Shown here: piece after piece, positions 46,162-54,802 of the stretch
Numbering within the stretch: position 1 is the first letter of the stretch
Layout: each line of letters begins with the position of its first letter
Source of the DNA: Formosa undariae
Lineage (GTDB): Bacteria > Bacteroidota > Bacteroidia > Flavobacteriales > Flavobacteriaceae
DNA length: 64,000 bases
NCBI RefSeq assembly: GCF_042427615.1
Contig: NZ_JBHMEZ010000012.1
Coordinates: 310,001-374,000 of the forward strand
Direction of reading: 5' to 3'
The notes under the pieces: generated by a model
Told to the model about the DNA's origin: nothing
Database searches by the model: none
Seen by the model: the letters and a program-made list of their open reading frames with translations, nothing else
Position numbers and translations under genes: made by a program

Positions 46162-46359
46162 AATGTGTTTTAAGTTGATCGCCATATGTTTAGGCATACA
46201 ATAATTGGGGTTTGTTTGCGAGGGTTTTTGGAAGGAAAATCAGACGTTAGCAAACAAGCAATTAACTTTGGTTTAGCTAAAACTAGCATTTTTTGATACC
46301 GTGTTCTGGTTAGTGTTTTTTTTTATTCCGTTTAGTTTTTAACTCTTATTCGGTCAATT

Positions 46360-46770
46360 CTATAATTGAATAGTTGTGTTTGTTTTTAATAATCCTAATA
46401 TCTTATTTCGATCAACAATATCATCGTAAAAAATCCAATTTGATATTGTTCCAGTTGATTTTTTATATCGTTTTTCTAATGCAGTGGTATTTCTGTTTAT
46501 CCAAGCATCGTTGCTCAAGTTATTCAAAATTTCCGTAATTAATTTGTCCGCATATTCATCATCAATTTCCGCCCAATTTTCGATTTCAGGTGTAGTTAAT
46601 AATTCAATAAAATTTTTCAAATTGGTACTTCTCCAATAGTTTCGTAAAAAGTCTTCGTCTATCTTTAATGAAGATAGTTTATTAATTTTTTCAAGAGTTT
46701 TTTGAGCGGATTCCTTTCCGTTTTCAAATCCGATTATTAATTCCTTTATTTTACTTTTTAGTTCTTTCAT
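46360..46770 (-). CDS. Small helical hypothetical protein
   Basis: A 136-residue acidic protein without a signal peptide; helices dominate (residues 1-55 and 75-130). The look resembles immunity-type proteins of polymorphic-toxin systems, but no family is recognised. A long palindromic repeat lies directly upstream, so it is a typical cassette in this region. Confidence 0.65.
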   Translation of the reverse strand: MKELKSKIKELIIGFENGKESAQKTLEKINKLSSLKIDEDFLRNYWRSTNLKNFIELLTTPEIENWAEIDDEYADKLITEILNNLSNDAWINRNTTALEKRYKKSTGTISNWIFYDDIVDRNKILGLLKTNTTIQL

Positions 46771-46793
46771 TGTCGGTTTATGACATTTAGTAC

Positions 46794-46985
46794 AACGTTA
46801 AATATAAGGCAAGTTGGACAGAAAATAAGAGATTACTTTCAGTTTAGCCATAAGCCAAATCTTTTGTATTTTGTATTAATTTTTCTTTTTTAATACCATC
46901 AAAAGATTTGGCGACTTTGCAAATAGACAACTGCTTTTGAATTAAGCACTAATCGCCCAATTTGCTATATATAGTATTAGGCAAT
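46794..46985. repeat. Long attC-like palindromic repeat D, copy 1
   Basis: About 190 bp. The inner arms GCCAAATCTTTTG (46854-46866) and CAAAAGATTTGGC (46900-46912) are perfectly complementary. Outer arms GCAAGTTGG (46809-46817) and CCAATTTGC (46957-46965) pair at 8 of 9. The ends carry AACGTTAAAT and ATTAGGC-type cores. It is about 75-80 percent alike to the element at 57.4 kb over most of its length (estimate by eye). Confidence 0.75.
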
Positions 46986-47726
46986 GTTATTTCCGTACAA
47001 GTATTTTCCATCAGCAATTTTATTCACATATTTTAGAGGCCCTTTTTTTATATCTACAGACCAAAATTCATCATTTGGCTGAACGTAAATTAATATAAAT
47101 AAGTCATATATGTCATTAGGCTTAATTTTAGCCTTGGTAGTTTCTAATTCTTTAAAAAATAAACTTAGAACACCTTCGAATAATTCTATTTGTGACCAAT
47201 CAAACTCATTTGAAAGATTTATTCCTGTCTGTGATTTTACTATGAATGAAATAAAATCTCTATTAATAACTTTAGAATCTAACTTTTCATAGGTATGAGT
47301 AGTGCTTTTTCGAATTTTTTCTGATTCCTTATTTATTATGTTACATAAATCAACAAATACTGTTTCACGTCTTTTTTTATAAGATTTAAAGTTACTTTCG
47401 TTTATTCCTTGTCCGTTTGCAATAGCATTTGTTATGTGTAACATATCTATATGCTTTTCGGGAGAATTATATTGAAAATCATCAGTATCCATCTTTTTTA
47501 AATATATAAGTGGTGGGTCATATATCTTCATCGCTGACATCTGCATCATTCGTTGGATAACAACCCTTGATTTTCCAATATCACTTAAAATCAGATTAGA
47601 TTTTGCTATTTCATCAATGTTGATGAATGATAATGTCAAAGGAGAATTTAAAGATGATAATTCGAATTCTGTAATTTCTTTTTCCATTAAACCTCTCCAA
47701 ATATTGGTATCACATATAGTCTTCAT
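46977..47726 (-). CDS. PIN-like nuclease domain protein
   Basis: A 249-residue protein with a PIN-type acidic-residue pattern: CDTNIWRGL (Asp6, Asn8), INIDEIA (Glu39), a long helical insertion (about 60-190), NDIYDLF (Asp205, Asp208) and FWSVDIK (Asp225). PIN domains are metal-dependent ribonucleases; most toxins of this type are about 130 residues, so this is a larger version. No antitoxin partner is adjacent. Its stop lies inside repeat D and its start lies next to repeat B, so it is bracketed as a cassette. Function is inferred from motifs only. Confidence 0.65.
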   Translation of the reverse strand: MKTICDTNIWRGLMEKEITEFELSSLNSPLTLSFINIDEIAKSNLILSDIGKSRVVIQRMMQMSAMKIYDPPLIYLKKMDTDDFQYNSPEKHIDMLHITNAIANGQGINESNFKSYKKRRETVFVDLCNIINKESEKIRKSTTHTYEKLDSKVINRDFISFIVKSQTGINLSNEFDWSQIELFEGVLSLFFKELETTKAKIKPNDIYDLFILIYVQPNDEFWSVDIKKGPLKYVNKIADGKYLYGNNIA

Positions 47727-47748
47727 TTGAATCAGTTTTTAATATTGC

Positions 47749-47860
47749 ACCTAACATCTTTTATAAACACAAATATAACCGATAATCATGTCGCACTTCC
47801 GGATATCAGAACTTTTTAGTTATTATATAAAAAAGCTAAAAACACCATTATTTTGATGTA
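47749..47860. repeat. Intergenic repeat B, copy 2
   Basis: Starts ACCTAACATCTTTTATAAAC and continues with CGATAATC, ACTTCCGGATATCAGAAC and TATATAAAAAAGCTAAAAAC. It is nearly identical to the 53.8 kb copy and, for the first 75 bases, to the 58.45 kb copy. It sits between the PIN gene start and the 3' end of Coa1 copy 1. Confidence 0.85.
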
Positions 47861-47917
47861 TTGCCTTAGATCTAAAAATATTTAATGTTTTTTTTACTAA
47901 GCGTTATGCTTCGCTTT

Positions 47918-48367
47918 TTATTCAATCGGTTTTATTATTTCGATAGTTTCTTTCTTTTCAGGTGGATTTTTTATTCTAACGTTAATTTTTTTATAATTCC
48001 ACGTGTCATTACTTCGATCTGCAGAAATGTCTAGCATGGCTTTTCCACTTTCGAAAGTAATTTTTATTGTTGAATTGACTGATTTATTGTCATCAGAATA
48101 ATGAACAGAACCATTAAGTATCGTCATGTTGTTAATCGGCTCGACTGCTCCTAAAACTGCTTTCACATGTTCATTCAGTTTAACTTTTTCTAATGCAACA
48201 TCATAAAGTTTTGGGTCTGCATAGGCTTTTGAATAGTCGCCTAAATTTCCGCCTAAGCCAGAGGAAAATAATAAAAATATAAAAAACAGAAGCATTCCAA
48301 CCACAGGAACAAACCATTTCCAATTCAGTTGCCACCAGCTTTTTTGCTCAATTAAATCATTATTCAT
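47918..48367 (-). CDS. Coa1-like membrane protein, copy 1
   Basis: A 149-residue protein with a Trp-rich start (EQKSWWQLNWKWF), one membrane span (about residues 19-37, GMLLFFIFLLFSSGLGG) and an extracytoplasmic alpha/beta domain with VKAVLGAVEPI. It matches the family annotated as cytochrome c oxidase assembly factor Coa1-like (PF08695); the role in bacteria is not established. A second copy of about 93 percent identity lies at 53977. Both are followed by repeat B and preceded by an IS3 tail, so the whole block was duplicated. Confidence 0.8.
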   Translation of the reverse strand: MNNDLIEQKSWWQLNWKWFVPVVGMLLFFIFLLFSSGLGGNLGDYSKAYADPKLYDVALEKVKLNEHVKAVLGAVEPINNMTILNGSVHYSDDNKSVNSTIKITFESGKAMLDISADRSNDTWNYKKINVRIKNPPEKKETIEIIKPIE

Positions 48368-48419
48368 TCTGTCTGTTTAAATGTCTTGTCCTGAAATATA
48401 GCTACAGTTAAAATTGCTT

Positions 48420-48584
48420 TTAGGCAGATAATTGATATACCATATTTGGTGTTTTATAATCTAAAGATAAATGAATTGGTATGTCCCCGTATAGATTAAT
48501 TGCATTTTTTATAGCCCTTTTAGCGTGTTAGACGTCAGTAAAGATCTGGTTCAGGTAAAATTCATCGTTTAGAATTCCAGAACC
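48420..48584 (-). mobile_element. IS3-family transposase C-terminal remnant, copy 1
   Basis: The minus strand reads GSGILNDEFYLNQIFTDV, a stop, HAKRAIKNAINLYGDIPIHL, then SLDYKTPNMVYQLSA and a stop. This is the C-terminus of IS3-type DDE transposases, cut off upstream and carrying one nonsense codon. No terminal repeat is seen. Confidence 0.8.
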
Positions 48585-48626
48585 CCATTTCGTGGCGGCT
48601 ATGTTTCAACACTTTTTATAGCTGTG

Positions 48627-49169
48627 TTAAAATCTATAACCAGCACTTAATCCTAACTTTGCAACCTGATTATGGTCTGTTTTGTCGGCATTAAATAAAA
48701 GTTTCCCCCATCCCAAATTTGCTTCAAAAATAAAACCACTTTTAGTCACCCATTTACTTCCGAAACCTATTCCCAGAGACATATCGATTACATCGGGTTC
48801 TTCATTAGGCGTCAAATTTCCGTTTATGTCGGTTATTTGTTTTCCATCGGTCGAATTTAACATGGTAAAACCTTCGAGAAAAAAACCCGAGGCATATTTT
48901 TTTCCAAAATATCTTCTGTAATATGGTGAAATGGTAAAATTTGTATCCTCGTTATTATCCTTAGAATACACCGTTAAAGCAGAAATTCCCAAAGCCGATT
49001 TTTGGTTTAAAATTCTTTCATAAGTCATTTCAAAAGTTCCAAATAAAAGTGTTGCTGCATTCAGCTTTATTTCATTCTTTTTTTCGATTAGACTTACTGT
49101 AGTATCCATTTGAGCATTCATAGCAAAACAGGACAATAGTAATACAATGACTACGTAATTTTTTTTCAT
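48627..49169 (-). CDS. Small outer-membrane beta-barrel-like protein
   Basis: The frame is open to 49277; the ATG at 49169 gives a clear signal peptide (MKKNYVVIVLLLSCFAMNAQ) and is preferred. The mature part of about 160 residues alternates beta strands (KLNAATLLFGTFEMTYERIL, FTISPYYRRYF, GIGFGSKWV) and ends in YRF, the usual C-terminal aromatic of outer-membrane barrels. It resembles DUF3575-type proteins. Function is unknown. It lies between two IS3 remnants. Confidence 0.78.
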   Translation of the reverse strand: MKKNYVVIVLLLSCFAMNAQMDTTVSLIEKKNEIKLNAATLLFGTFEMTYERILNQKSALGISALTVYSKDNNEDTNFTISPYYRRYFGKKYASGFFLEGFTMLNSTDGKQITDINGNLTPNEEPDVIDMSLGIGFGSKWVTKSGFIFEANLGWGKLLFNADKTDHNQVAKLGLSAGYRF

Positions 49170-49349
49170 AAAAATAGGATTAATTGTTCTCGTTAAACTT
49201 ATACCAATTTGATTTTCAATACTGTTAACAAAATCAATAGCAAAAGTTAAATTAAACACAAAACAAATACATCTCAATTACTAGATTTGGCAGACCTCCC
49301 AAAGGTCTATCCTAAAAAAGGATTACAGGTTAACTATATAATTAGACCC

Positions 49350-49400
49350 TTAATTGATATGCCAATTTGGGATGTTATAGTCTAAAGATAAATTTAGAAA
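49350..49400 (-). mobile_element. IS3-family transposase tail, degenerate copy 2
   Basis: The minus strand reads FLNLSLDYNIPNWHIN and a stop, a diverged version of the SLDYKTPNM end of the remnant at 48.4 kb. Only about 17 codons remain. Confidence 0.55.
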
Positions 49401-49515
49401 CTGTTATTTCTAAACGATGTGTTCTCAGTCCTATTTCATACACAAATAATGCGCTGGGTATAATTTAGGTTATCAGAAATATATAGGTTATTTTCATAGT
49501 AAATTTTAATTTTTT

Positions 49516-50718
49516 ATGATAAGACCTGAGCTTCCTGAGAATGAATGTAATAGACAATTAGCAGTAAATAAATACCAGCTAATAGATACTTTACCAGAGG
49601 AAAGTTATGATAATATTACAGATTTGATGGCCTACATTTGCGATGTACCGATATCGTTAGTAACGTTATTGGACCGAGATCGTAATTTTTTGAAATCACA
49701 TTACGGCATACCTTTCAATGAAACGACTAGGGATCTTTCCTTTTGTGGACATGCCATTAATTCTGATGATTTACTTACTGTTATCGAGGATTCGAGACTA
49801 GACGAACGGTTCCATGACAACCCTTTGGTACTCGAAAATAATATTGTTTTTTATGCAGGAGCGGCTTTAGTAAATCCTGAAGGTTATAAATTAGGAATGC
49901 TTTGTGTTTACGATACCAAACCAAGAACATTATCGGAGGAGCAAAAAAAGGCATTACTTGCCATGGCAAAACAAGTCACTATGCTCATGGAACAGCGATA
50001 TCAAAATATTTTGCTTAATGAGTTACAAGACAAATTAAAACAAAGAAATGAAGATTTAGAGAAATTTGTAAGGGTGGTGTCTCACGATCTTAAATCGCCT
50101 TTAGCCAATATTATTTCTTTAACGGAATTGCTTGAAGATGAAAACCAAGGAAATCTAAATGAAGAATCTCAGCACTATTTAGAATATCTTAAATCGTCTT
50201 CTTATTCTTTAAAAAATTATGTCGACGGCCTACTAAAGTACTATAAAAGTGATGAATTATCCAATCATACCGTAGAAGACATAGTAGTTCAAGATCTTTT
50301 TGATGAATTAAAAAAAGTGACCAATCCAGAGAAAAGTGTTGTTTTTCATCTTGAAGGCAATGCGACAGCACTTGAAGCAAATAAATCGGCTTTAATGCAT
50401 GTTTTAATTAATTTGGTCTCAAATTCTATAAAATATAACAGTAAACCAAAAACAGAAATTACTATTACTATTTCGGAAAATGAATCTGATTATGCCTTTT
50501 CGGTCCAAGATAATGGAGATGGTATTCCTGAAGAATTTATCGATAAAATCTTTAATCTTTTTACTGTTGTTGGTAGAGAAGATAAGTACGGAAATATTGG
50601 TACTGGTATTGGCTTAGCTTCGGTAAAAAAAATTATAGATAATCTTGGTGGAGACATAAAGGTGACATCTACATTGGGCGTAGGTAGTACATTTTTATTT
50701 ACCATTTCAAAAAAATAA
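49516..50718 (+). CDS. GAF-domain sensor histidine kinase
   Basis: A 400-residue cytoplasmic kinase with a GAF domain (about 20-165, ending before a coiled coil), a HisKA domain with the phospho-acceptor His190 in VVSHDLKSPL and an HATPase_c domain (about 290-400, motifs NLVSNSIKYN, DNGDGIP and GTGIGLASVKKI). It has no membrane span, so it senses a soluble signal. It is the only plus-strand gene between 43 and 56 kb and has no regulator beside it, so its partner is elsewhere or it is a phosphorelay member. Confidence 0.92.
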   Translation: MIRPELPENECNRQLAVNKYQLIDTLPEESYDNITDLMAYICDVPISLVTLLDRDRNFLKSHYGIPFNETTRDLSFCGHAINSDDLLTVIEDSRLDERFHDNPLVLENNIVFYAGAALVNPEGYKLGMLCVYDTKPRTLSEEQKKALLAMAKQVTMLMEQRYQNILLNELQDKLKQRNEDLEKFVRVVSHDLKSPLANIISLTELLEDENQGNLNEESQHYLEYLKSSSYSLKNYVDGLLKYYKSDELSNHTVEDIVVQDLFDELKKVTNPEKSVVFHLEGNATALEANKSALMHVLINLVSNSIKYNSKPKTEITITISENESDYAFSVQDNGDGIPEEFIDKIFNLFTVVGREDKYGNIGTGIGLASVKKIIDNLGGDIKVTSTLGVGSTFLFTISKK

Positions 50719-51071
50719 ACTGGCAATTTGCATCCATTATTTCAATTATTAAAACAGTAATTCCCTACCCTATATTATAACCGATCAGGTTTTAAAGCCT
50801 GCCGTATTCTAAATGTAACGTGAGCGACATCTATGTACTATGGTTGTTTCGTTTCTTTAGGATTAGGTTAGGACTAGGCAGATAAAAAGAAGATTATTTA
50901 GACCTCAAAAAATAGAAATATATCATTTGGCAGGTCATATTTATTTAATAATCTACAATTTTATGTGCAACCATTTTTCCTCAGGAACATAAAGTGTAAT
51001 ACATATTGAACGCCGTTTTGATTAAGCTACAAACGACAATTTTTATATACTGTGATGTGCAAAGTGTTTCT
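50719..51071. other. Intergenic stretch without recognised content
   Basis: A 353-base gap between the GAF kinase and a convergent small gene. No hairpin terminator, open frame or repeat from the other families is evident. Confidence 0.5.
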
Positions 51072-51413
51072 TTATATTTCTTCTATAATCGATTTTCCTT
51101 TTGATTGGTCACCAGAAGTCCATTTCCAAGTTTCGTGAAGTCGGATTTTTCCATTTTCTAAAATTTCGGGTTCAGAAACACAAATCCCTGTCATTAATTC
51201 ATCTTTTTTATTGACTTGATGATAACGCATTTCAATACGTCCATTTTCGTCTACTAATCCAATTAAATGTCCTTTTTTAATTTGTCCACCGCAATATTCC
51301 GAAGTCAGAATTTTGCCATTTTGTTTGTATTCAAAAATGGTTTCTTTTGTCGTTTCTCCGTTTTCAGAGTTCTGTATGGGTCTAAATTTCCTGTTGTCGT
51401 AATTTATTTTCAA
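51072..51413 (-). CDS. Conserved small protein of unknown function
   Basis: A 113-residue cytoplasmic protein of a widespread Bacteroidota family (core SENGETTKETIFEYKQNGK, GGQIKKGHLIGLVDENG, HETWKW). Members are often labelled n-acetylglutamate synthase in databases, but this is not supported by any catalytic motif. The only start available is a TTG at 51413; related proteins appear to start at the following NYDNRKF, where this copy has ATA, so a mutated start is possible. The gene may be poorly expressed. Confidence 0.72.
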   Translation of the reverse strand: MKINYDNRKFRPIQNSENGETTKETIFEYKQNGKILTSEYCGGQIKKGHLIGLVDENGRIEMRYHQVNKKDELMTGICVSEPEILENGKIRLHETWKWTSGDQSKGKSIIEEI

Positions 51414-51442
51414 ATTTGTATTTTATTCTGTTAATGCTAAAT

Positions 51443-51941
51443 TTATCCATTTAATCTCTTTAGATACCGGATGTAAACATCTTGGGTCATTTCCGTTTCC
51501 TTATTAAACGCTTGTAGTAGATCTTCTCTGGTTTTAAGGATGCCTGGCATACTTTCATCAATCACGTATAAAAACCTCAAGGCGGCAAGCTGGGCACCTC
51601 GAATTCCTCCCCCCATTGCAGCAAAAGTATATCCCATTTTTCTTTGATTTTTTTGTTCTTTTATGTCATTCGATACACCTGCTTTAATAACCAAATATTC
51701 ACCATCCGAAATCAAAGGTGCATACCAGATTTGCATCTTGACTTTTTACAGTTAGCATACAGCGTGTCTCCTAATGAATACGCCCATATTTCTTTATCGT
51801 TTTTTTGGACATTGAATTATCTTCTGACTCAAGTTTGAAATCATTCCCGCCATTCTTCTTAATATCTCCCTGGGTTCTTCTGAGGAGTTTCAAATCCAAC
51901 TGACGAGATCGAGTCCGGTTTAAAATTTCATTAAAGCTCAT
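51443..51941 (-). pseudogene. Broken gene of a small Bacteroidota family
   Basis: Three pieces in different frames read from an ATG at 51941. These are MSFNEILNRTRSRQLDLKLL with NDFKLESEDN, then EIWAYSLGDTLYANCKK after a frameshift near 51790, then MQIWYAPLISDGEYLVIKAG through RFLYVIDESMPG to the stop at 51443 (97 residues). The pieces match one continuous family by layout. At least two frameshifts make it inactive, although the last piece alone forms an open frame. Confidence 0.65.
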
Positions 51942-51985
51942 GTATGCGCCTTTAGTGAAACATTAATATAATTGTAGTGCGTTTT

Positions 51986-52837
51986 TTATTCGATTACTTT
52001 TTTAAATTTTAGTTTTTCTTCATTCAGTTCAATTAGTTTACCTTTCTTTAATCGAAGTTTTAGATTATTAAATTCAATCCATCTTCCACTTGATAAAGCA
52101 ATACTTATATTATCGGTTTTATTTAATGATCGAGAATTCAGAATTAGCGTATCACTTTCGTTTTTCCACAAACCTTCTGTAAAATCTGAACCGTGTCCTT
52201 TATTTAACCAAAATTTGAATGTTCTGTCGCCTTTTAGGACTAATTTCATTTCGAATTTGCCTTTATCACGACCTTCGAATTTTCCGTAGAATGATTTTGT
52301 TTTTATATTCGGTGGTTGAATTCCCAACAAAGAATACATTCTGTCATTAAATACTTTGATGAAGTTTTCGTCTCGATATGAATCAGTACAACTATGACAA
52401 AATTTTAAATTAGTTATCTCAATATTATTTAATTTAATAGTATCAATCATTTTATCAGGACAACCTGAATAACCTCCAACACCACTAATTAAAATTCTTT
52501 TTCCATCATTAAACAATTCAGTTGCAATTTGGTCAATTCGCTCTTCTAGCCATTTTATATCTTTATCTGAAAATTGAAAATCATCTTTGAGTGAATTATA
52601 TCCTTTCAAACTTCCGATAGTGTTTAAGTCAGTCTTTAGTAATCTGCTATCGGGTTTGTAAACAGAATCAAAGTTGAGATTTTTCGGAATGTAATTCATT
52701 AAGTCATAATACTCTTTTTCAAATAGAGTTGATGATTCGGGATTTTGAGCAAAAATTAATGTGCTAAAAACAAAACTTAATATGAAAACAGTTTCTTTCA
52801 AATGTTGGGTAACAGATTTGTATATAGCTCGTAGCAT
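51986..52837 (-). CDS. Exported protein of unknown function
   Basis: The frame opens with a TTG at 52852, but the ATG at 52837 (MLRAIYKSVTQ) precedes a good signal peptide ending in STLIFAQ, so it is preferred. The mature part of about 255 residues is mixed helix and beta with a CPDKMI and CHSC region. The C-terminal half (GKFEGRDKGKFEMKLVLKGD) is beta-rich like a lipocalin-type fold. No family is recognised. It begins just inside one end of a palindromic repeat. Confidence 0.7.
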   Translation of the reverse strand: MLRAIYKSVTQHLKETVFILSFVFSTLIFAQNPESSTLFEKEYYDLMNYIPKNLNFDSVYKPDSRLLKTDLNTIGSLKGYNSLKDDFQFSDKDIKWLEERIDQIATELFNDGKRILISGVGGYSGCPDKMIDTIKLNNIEITNLKFCHSCTDSYRDENFIKVFNDRMYSLLGIQPPNIKTKSFYGKFEGRDKGKFEMKLVLKGDRTFKFWLNKGHGSDFTEGLWKNESDTLILNSRSLNKTDNISIALSSGRWIEFNNLKLRLKKGKLIELNEEKLKFKKVIE

Positions 52838-52852
52838 GCAAATTAACGACAA

Positions 52853-52998
52853 CTATTCGGTTGAGCACGAGCCGAATTTTTTAATTTTTTTATTACCCTT
52901 TTTATCAATTAGACAAATTAAAAAATTTGGCGGACTAGCAAATATATCTTAGCTTAGATTAAGCATCTAATTAGATATGAGCTACATACGGTGTTAGC
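52853..52998. repeat. Long attC-like palindromic repeat D, copy 3
   Basis: About 146 bp with inner arms 52871-52887 and 52915-52931 complementary at 16 of 17 bases. The outer ends are AACGACAAC on the left and GTTAGC on the right (52993-52998). The GCCGAAT...ATTTGGC core corresponds to copies 1 and 2. It separates the genes ending at 53013 and starting at 52837. Confidence 0.7.
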
Positions 52999-53012
52999 AA
53001 TAGTTATTCCTT

Positions 53013-53789
53013 TTATCCAAATCGAGTATCTAACTTTGGCGATATTGTTTCTTTAAGCGATTCCTTGTATTCTTCAAAAAACTTTTCAGTTAATTTCTTT
53101 AATCTGTCAGTAACTGCATCAAGGTCGGAACTTTCGAAAATCAATAAATGAGAATTTCCATATTTATGAAATGACCTTGTAATTAAAACTTCCGAATTTT
53201 GAACTTCTTCAATTTCAATTTCATCATTTGCGAGCTTTCCTTCAAATAATCTGCCCTCAATGAGTACAATTGGAAAATAAAAGGCGCACGTATTTTTACG
53301 CTCATTAATTTTTTGAGAAAAATATTCACAAGCTTTCGTTACAGATTGAACTGCCTCAAAAGATTTATCGACGCCTTTGTGAAATGCTGTTTGAAGTGAA
53401 TATCCAATACTTCTATTGTTTTTAAAAAAAAGGTCTGATTTATAATTATTTTGTCGATTTATAGTTTTAATAAAATCATTTCCATTTTTAGTAAAATAGA
53501 CAGGTAGCTCATCTCCAATATGGTTTAAAAGTTTATCGTTCTTTAAAACAATCCAAGGTTTATCATATGATTTTTTACATTCAATGACAAATGTAATATA
53601 TGTCCAAGTACCGTTTATTTTTTCAAACTTACTCGCAATAATATCAGTTTCACGGAATTTTTCCGTCTCAAAATCTTGATAATATACAGATTGTGCAACT
53701 TCAAAATTTTCTTTTAATAATGAATTGACAAACTTCATTTCAAGTGGAAATCCACCTTTTAGCAACCAATCTTTTATTTTGTCTTCCAA
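53013..53789 (-). CDS. PD-(D/E)XK nuclease-like protein
   Basis: A 258-residue cytoplasmic protein. The N-terminal 75 residues have the restriction-endonuclease fold pattern: a helix with Glu17 in FPLEMKF, Asp49 in RETDIIAS, then VIECKKS (Glu70, Lys72). The rest is mixed, with no second domain recognised. No methyltransferase is adjacent, so it is a stand-alone nuclease-like cassette gene. The start is a TTG directly after a stop, with no ATG in frame until residue 18, so expression may be weak. It is framed by GTTAGC at 52993 and GCCAAC at 53810. Confidence 0.68.
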   Translation of the reverse strand: MEDKIKDWLLKGGFPLEMKFVNSLLKENFEVAQSVYYQDFETEKFRETDIIASKFEKINGTWTYITFVIECKKSYDKPWIVLKNDKLLNHIGDELPVYFTKNGNDFIKTINRQNNYKSDLFFKNNRSIGYSLQTAFHKGVDKSFEAVQSVTKACEYFSQKINERKNTCAFYFPIVLIEGRLFEGKLANDEIEIEEVQNSEVLITRSFHKYGNSHLLIFESSDLDAVTDRLKKLTEKFFEEYKESLKETISPKLDTRFG

Positions 53790-53809
53790 TTATTTTTGTT
53801 TTAATTATT

Positions 53810-53925
53810 GCCAACTTCTTTTATAAAAACAAATATAACCGATAATCGTTTCTCACTTCCGGATATCAGAACTTTTTAATTGTTATATAAAAAAGCTCAA
53901 AACACCATTATTTTGATGTATTGCC
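53810..53925. repeat. Intergenic repeat B, copy 3
   Basis: GCCAACTTCTTTTATAAAAA, then CGATAATC and ACTTCCGGATATCAGAAC. It is about 90 percent alike to the copy at 47.75 kb over 110 bases (estimate by eye) and sits at the same place relative to a Coa1-like gene. Confidence 0.85.
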
Positions 53926-53976
53926 TTAGATCTAAAAGTATTTAATGTTTTTTCACAAAGCGTTATCTTTCGCTTT

Positions 53977-54426
53977 TTATTCAATCGGTTTTATTATTTC
54001 GATAGTCTCTTTCTTTTCAGGTGGATTTTTTATTCTAACGTTAATTTTTTTATAATTCCACGTGTTATTAATCCGATCTGCAGAAATATCTAGCATGGCT
54101 TTTCCGTTTTCGAAAGTAATTTTTATTGTTGAATTGACTAATTTATTGTCATCAGAATAATGCACAGAACCATTAAGTATCGTCATGTTGTTAATTGGCT
54201 CGACTGCTCCTAAAACAGCTTTCACACGTTCATTCAGTTTAACTTTTTCTAATGCAACATCATATAGTTTTGGGTCTGCATAGGCTTTTGAATAGTCGCC
54301 TAAATTTCCGCCTAAGCCAGAGGAATATAATGAAAACATAAAAAACAGAAGCATTCCAACCACAGGAATAAACCATTTCCAATTCAGTTTCCACCAGCTT
54401 TTTTGCTCAATTAAATCATTATTCAT
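53977..54426 (-). CDS. Coa1-like membrane protein, copy 2
   Basis: A 149-residue protein with one membrane span near residues 19-37 and the same WWKLNWKWF start as copy 1. About ten substitutions separate the two proteins, mostly conservative and several in the span, so both copies look functional. Divergence rather than decay argues that the duplication is not recent or that both copies are selected. The flanking repeat and IS3 tail are duplicated with it. Confidence 0.8.
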   Translation of the reverse strand: MNNDLIEQKSWWKLNWKWFIPVVGMLLFFMFSLYSSGLGGNLGDYSKAYADPKLYDVALEKVKLNERVKAVLGAVEPINNMTILNGSVHYSDDNKLVNSTIKITFENGKAMLDISADRINNTWNYKKINVRIKNPPEKKETIEIIKPIE

Positions 54427-54479
54427 TCTGTCTGTTTAAATATCTAGTCCTGAAATATGGCTACAGGTTAAAATTGCGT

Positions 54480-54572
54480 TTACACGGATAATTCATATAC
54501 CATATATGGTGTTTTATAATCTAAAGATAAATGAATTGGTATGTCCCTGTATAGATTAATTGCCTTTTTTAT
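54480..54572 (-). mobile_element. IS3-family transposase C-terminal remnant, copy 3
   Basis: The minus strand reads AIKKAINLYRDIPIHLSL, then DYKTPYMVYELSV and a stop, paralogous to the tail at 48.4 kb. The remainder of the transposase and any inverted repeats are missing. Confidence 0.75.
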
Positions 54573-54611
54573 AGCCTTTTGCTATATGTAAAAAAAAAAA
54601 GCTGACGAAAA

Positions 54612-54758
54612 CTTTATGAGCGTATATTAAACAAAAAGAAAAGCAAGAAAGTAGCATTTATAGCCATGGGAAATAAGCTTCTTAAACCCTGTTTTGCTAT
54701 CACAAAATCTGGTTTAATATATGATGATGCTCGTACAAGTGCTTTAGTAAAAAATTAA
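54612..54758 (+). mobile_element. IS110-family transposase C-terminal remnant
   Basis: The plus strand reads LYERILNKKKSKKVAFIAMG, then NKLLKPCFAITKSGLIYDDA and SALVKN with a stop. This is the typical C-terminal end of IS110/IS1111 transposases. The catalytic DEDD and Ser domains are gone. Confidence 0.72.
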
Positions 54759-54802
54759 TGTAGTTTCATTTTTTTTTCATTACAGTACTTTGTTGGCAAT
54801 AG

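Noticed and set aside
51072..51413. Calling the 113-residue protein N-acetylglutamate synthase
   Set aside because: The label is common in databases for this family, but there is no acetyltransferase or kinase motif.
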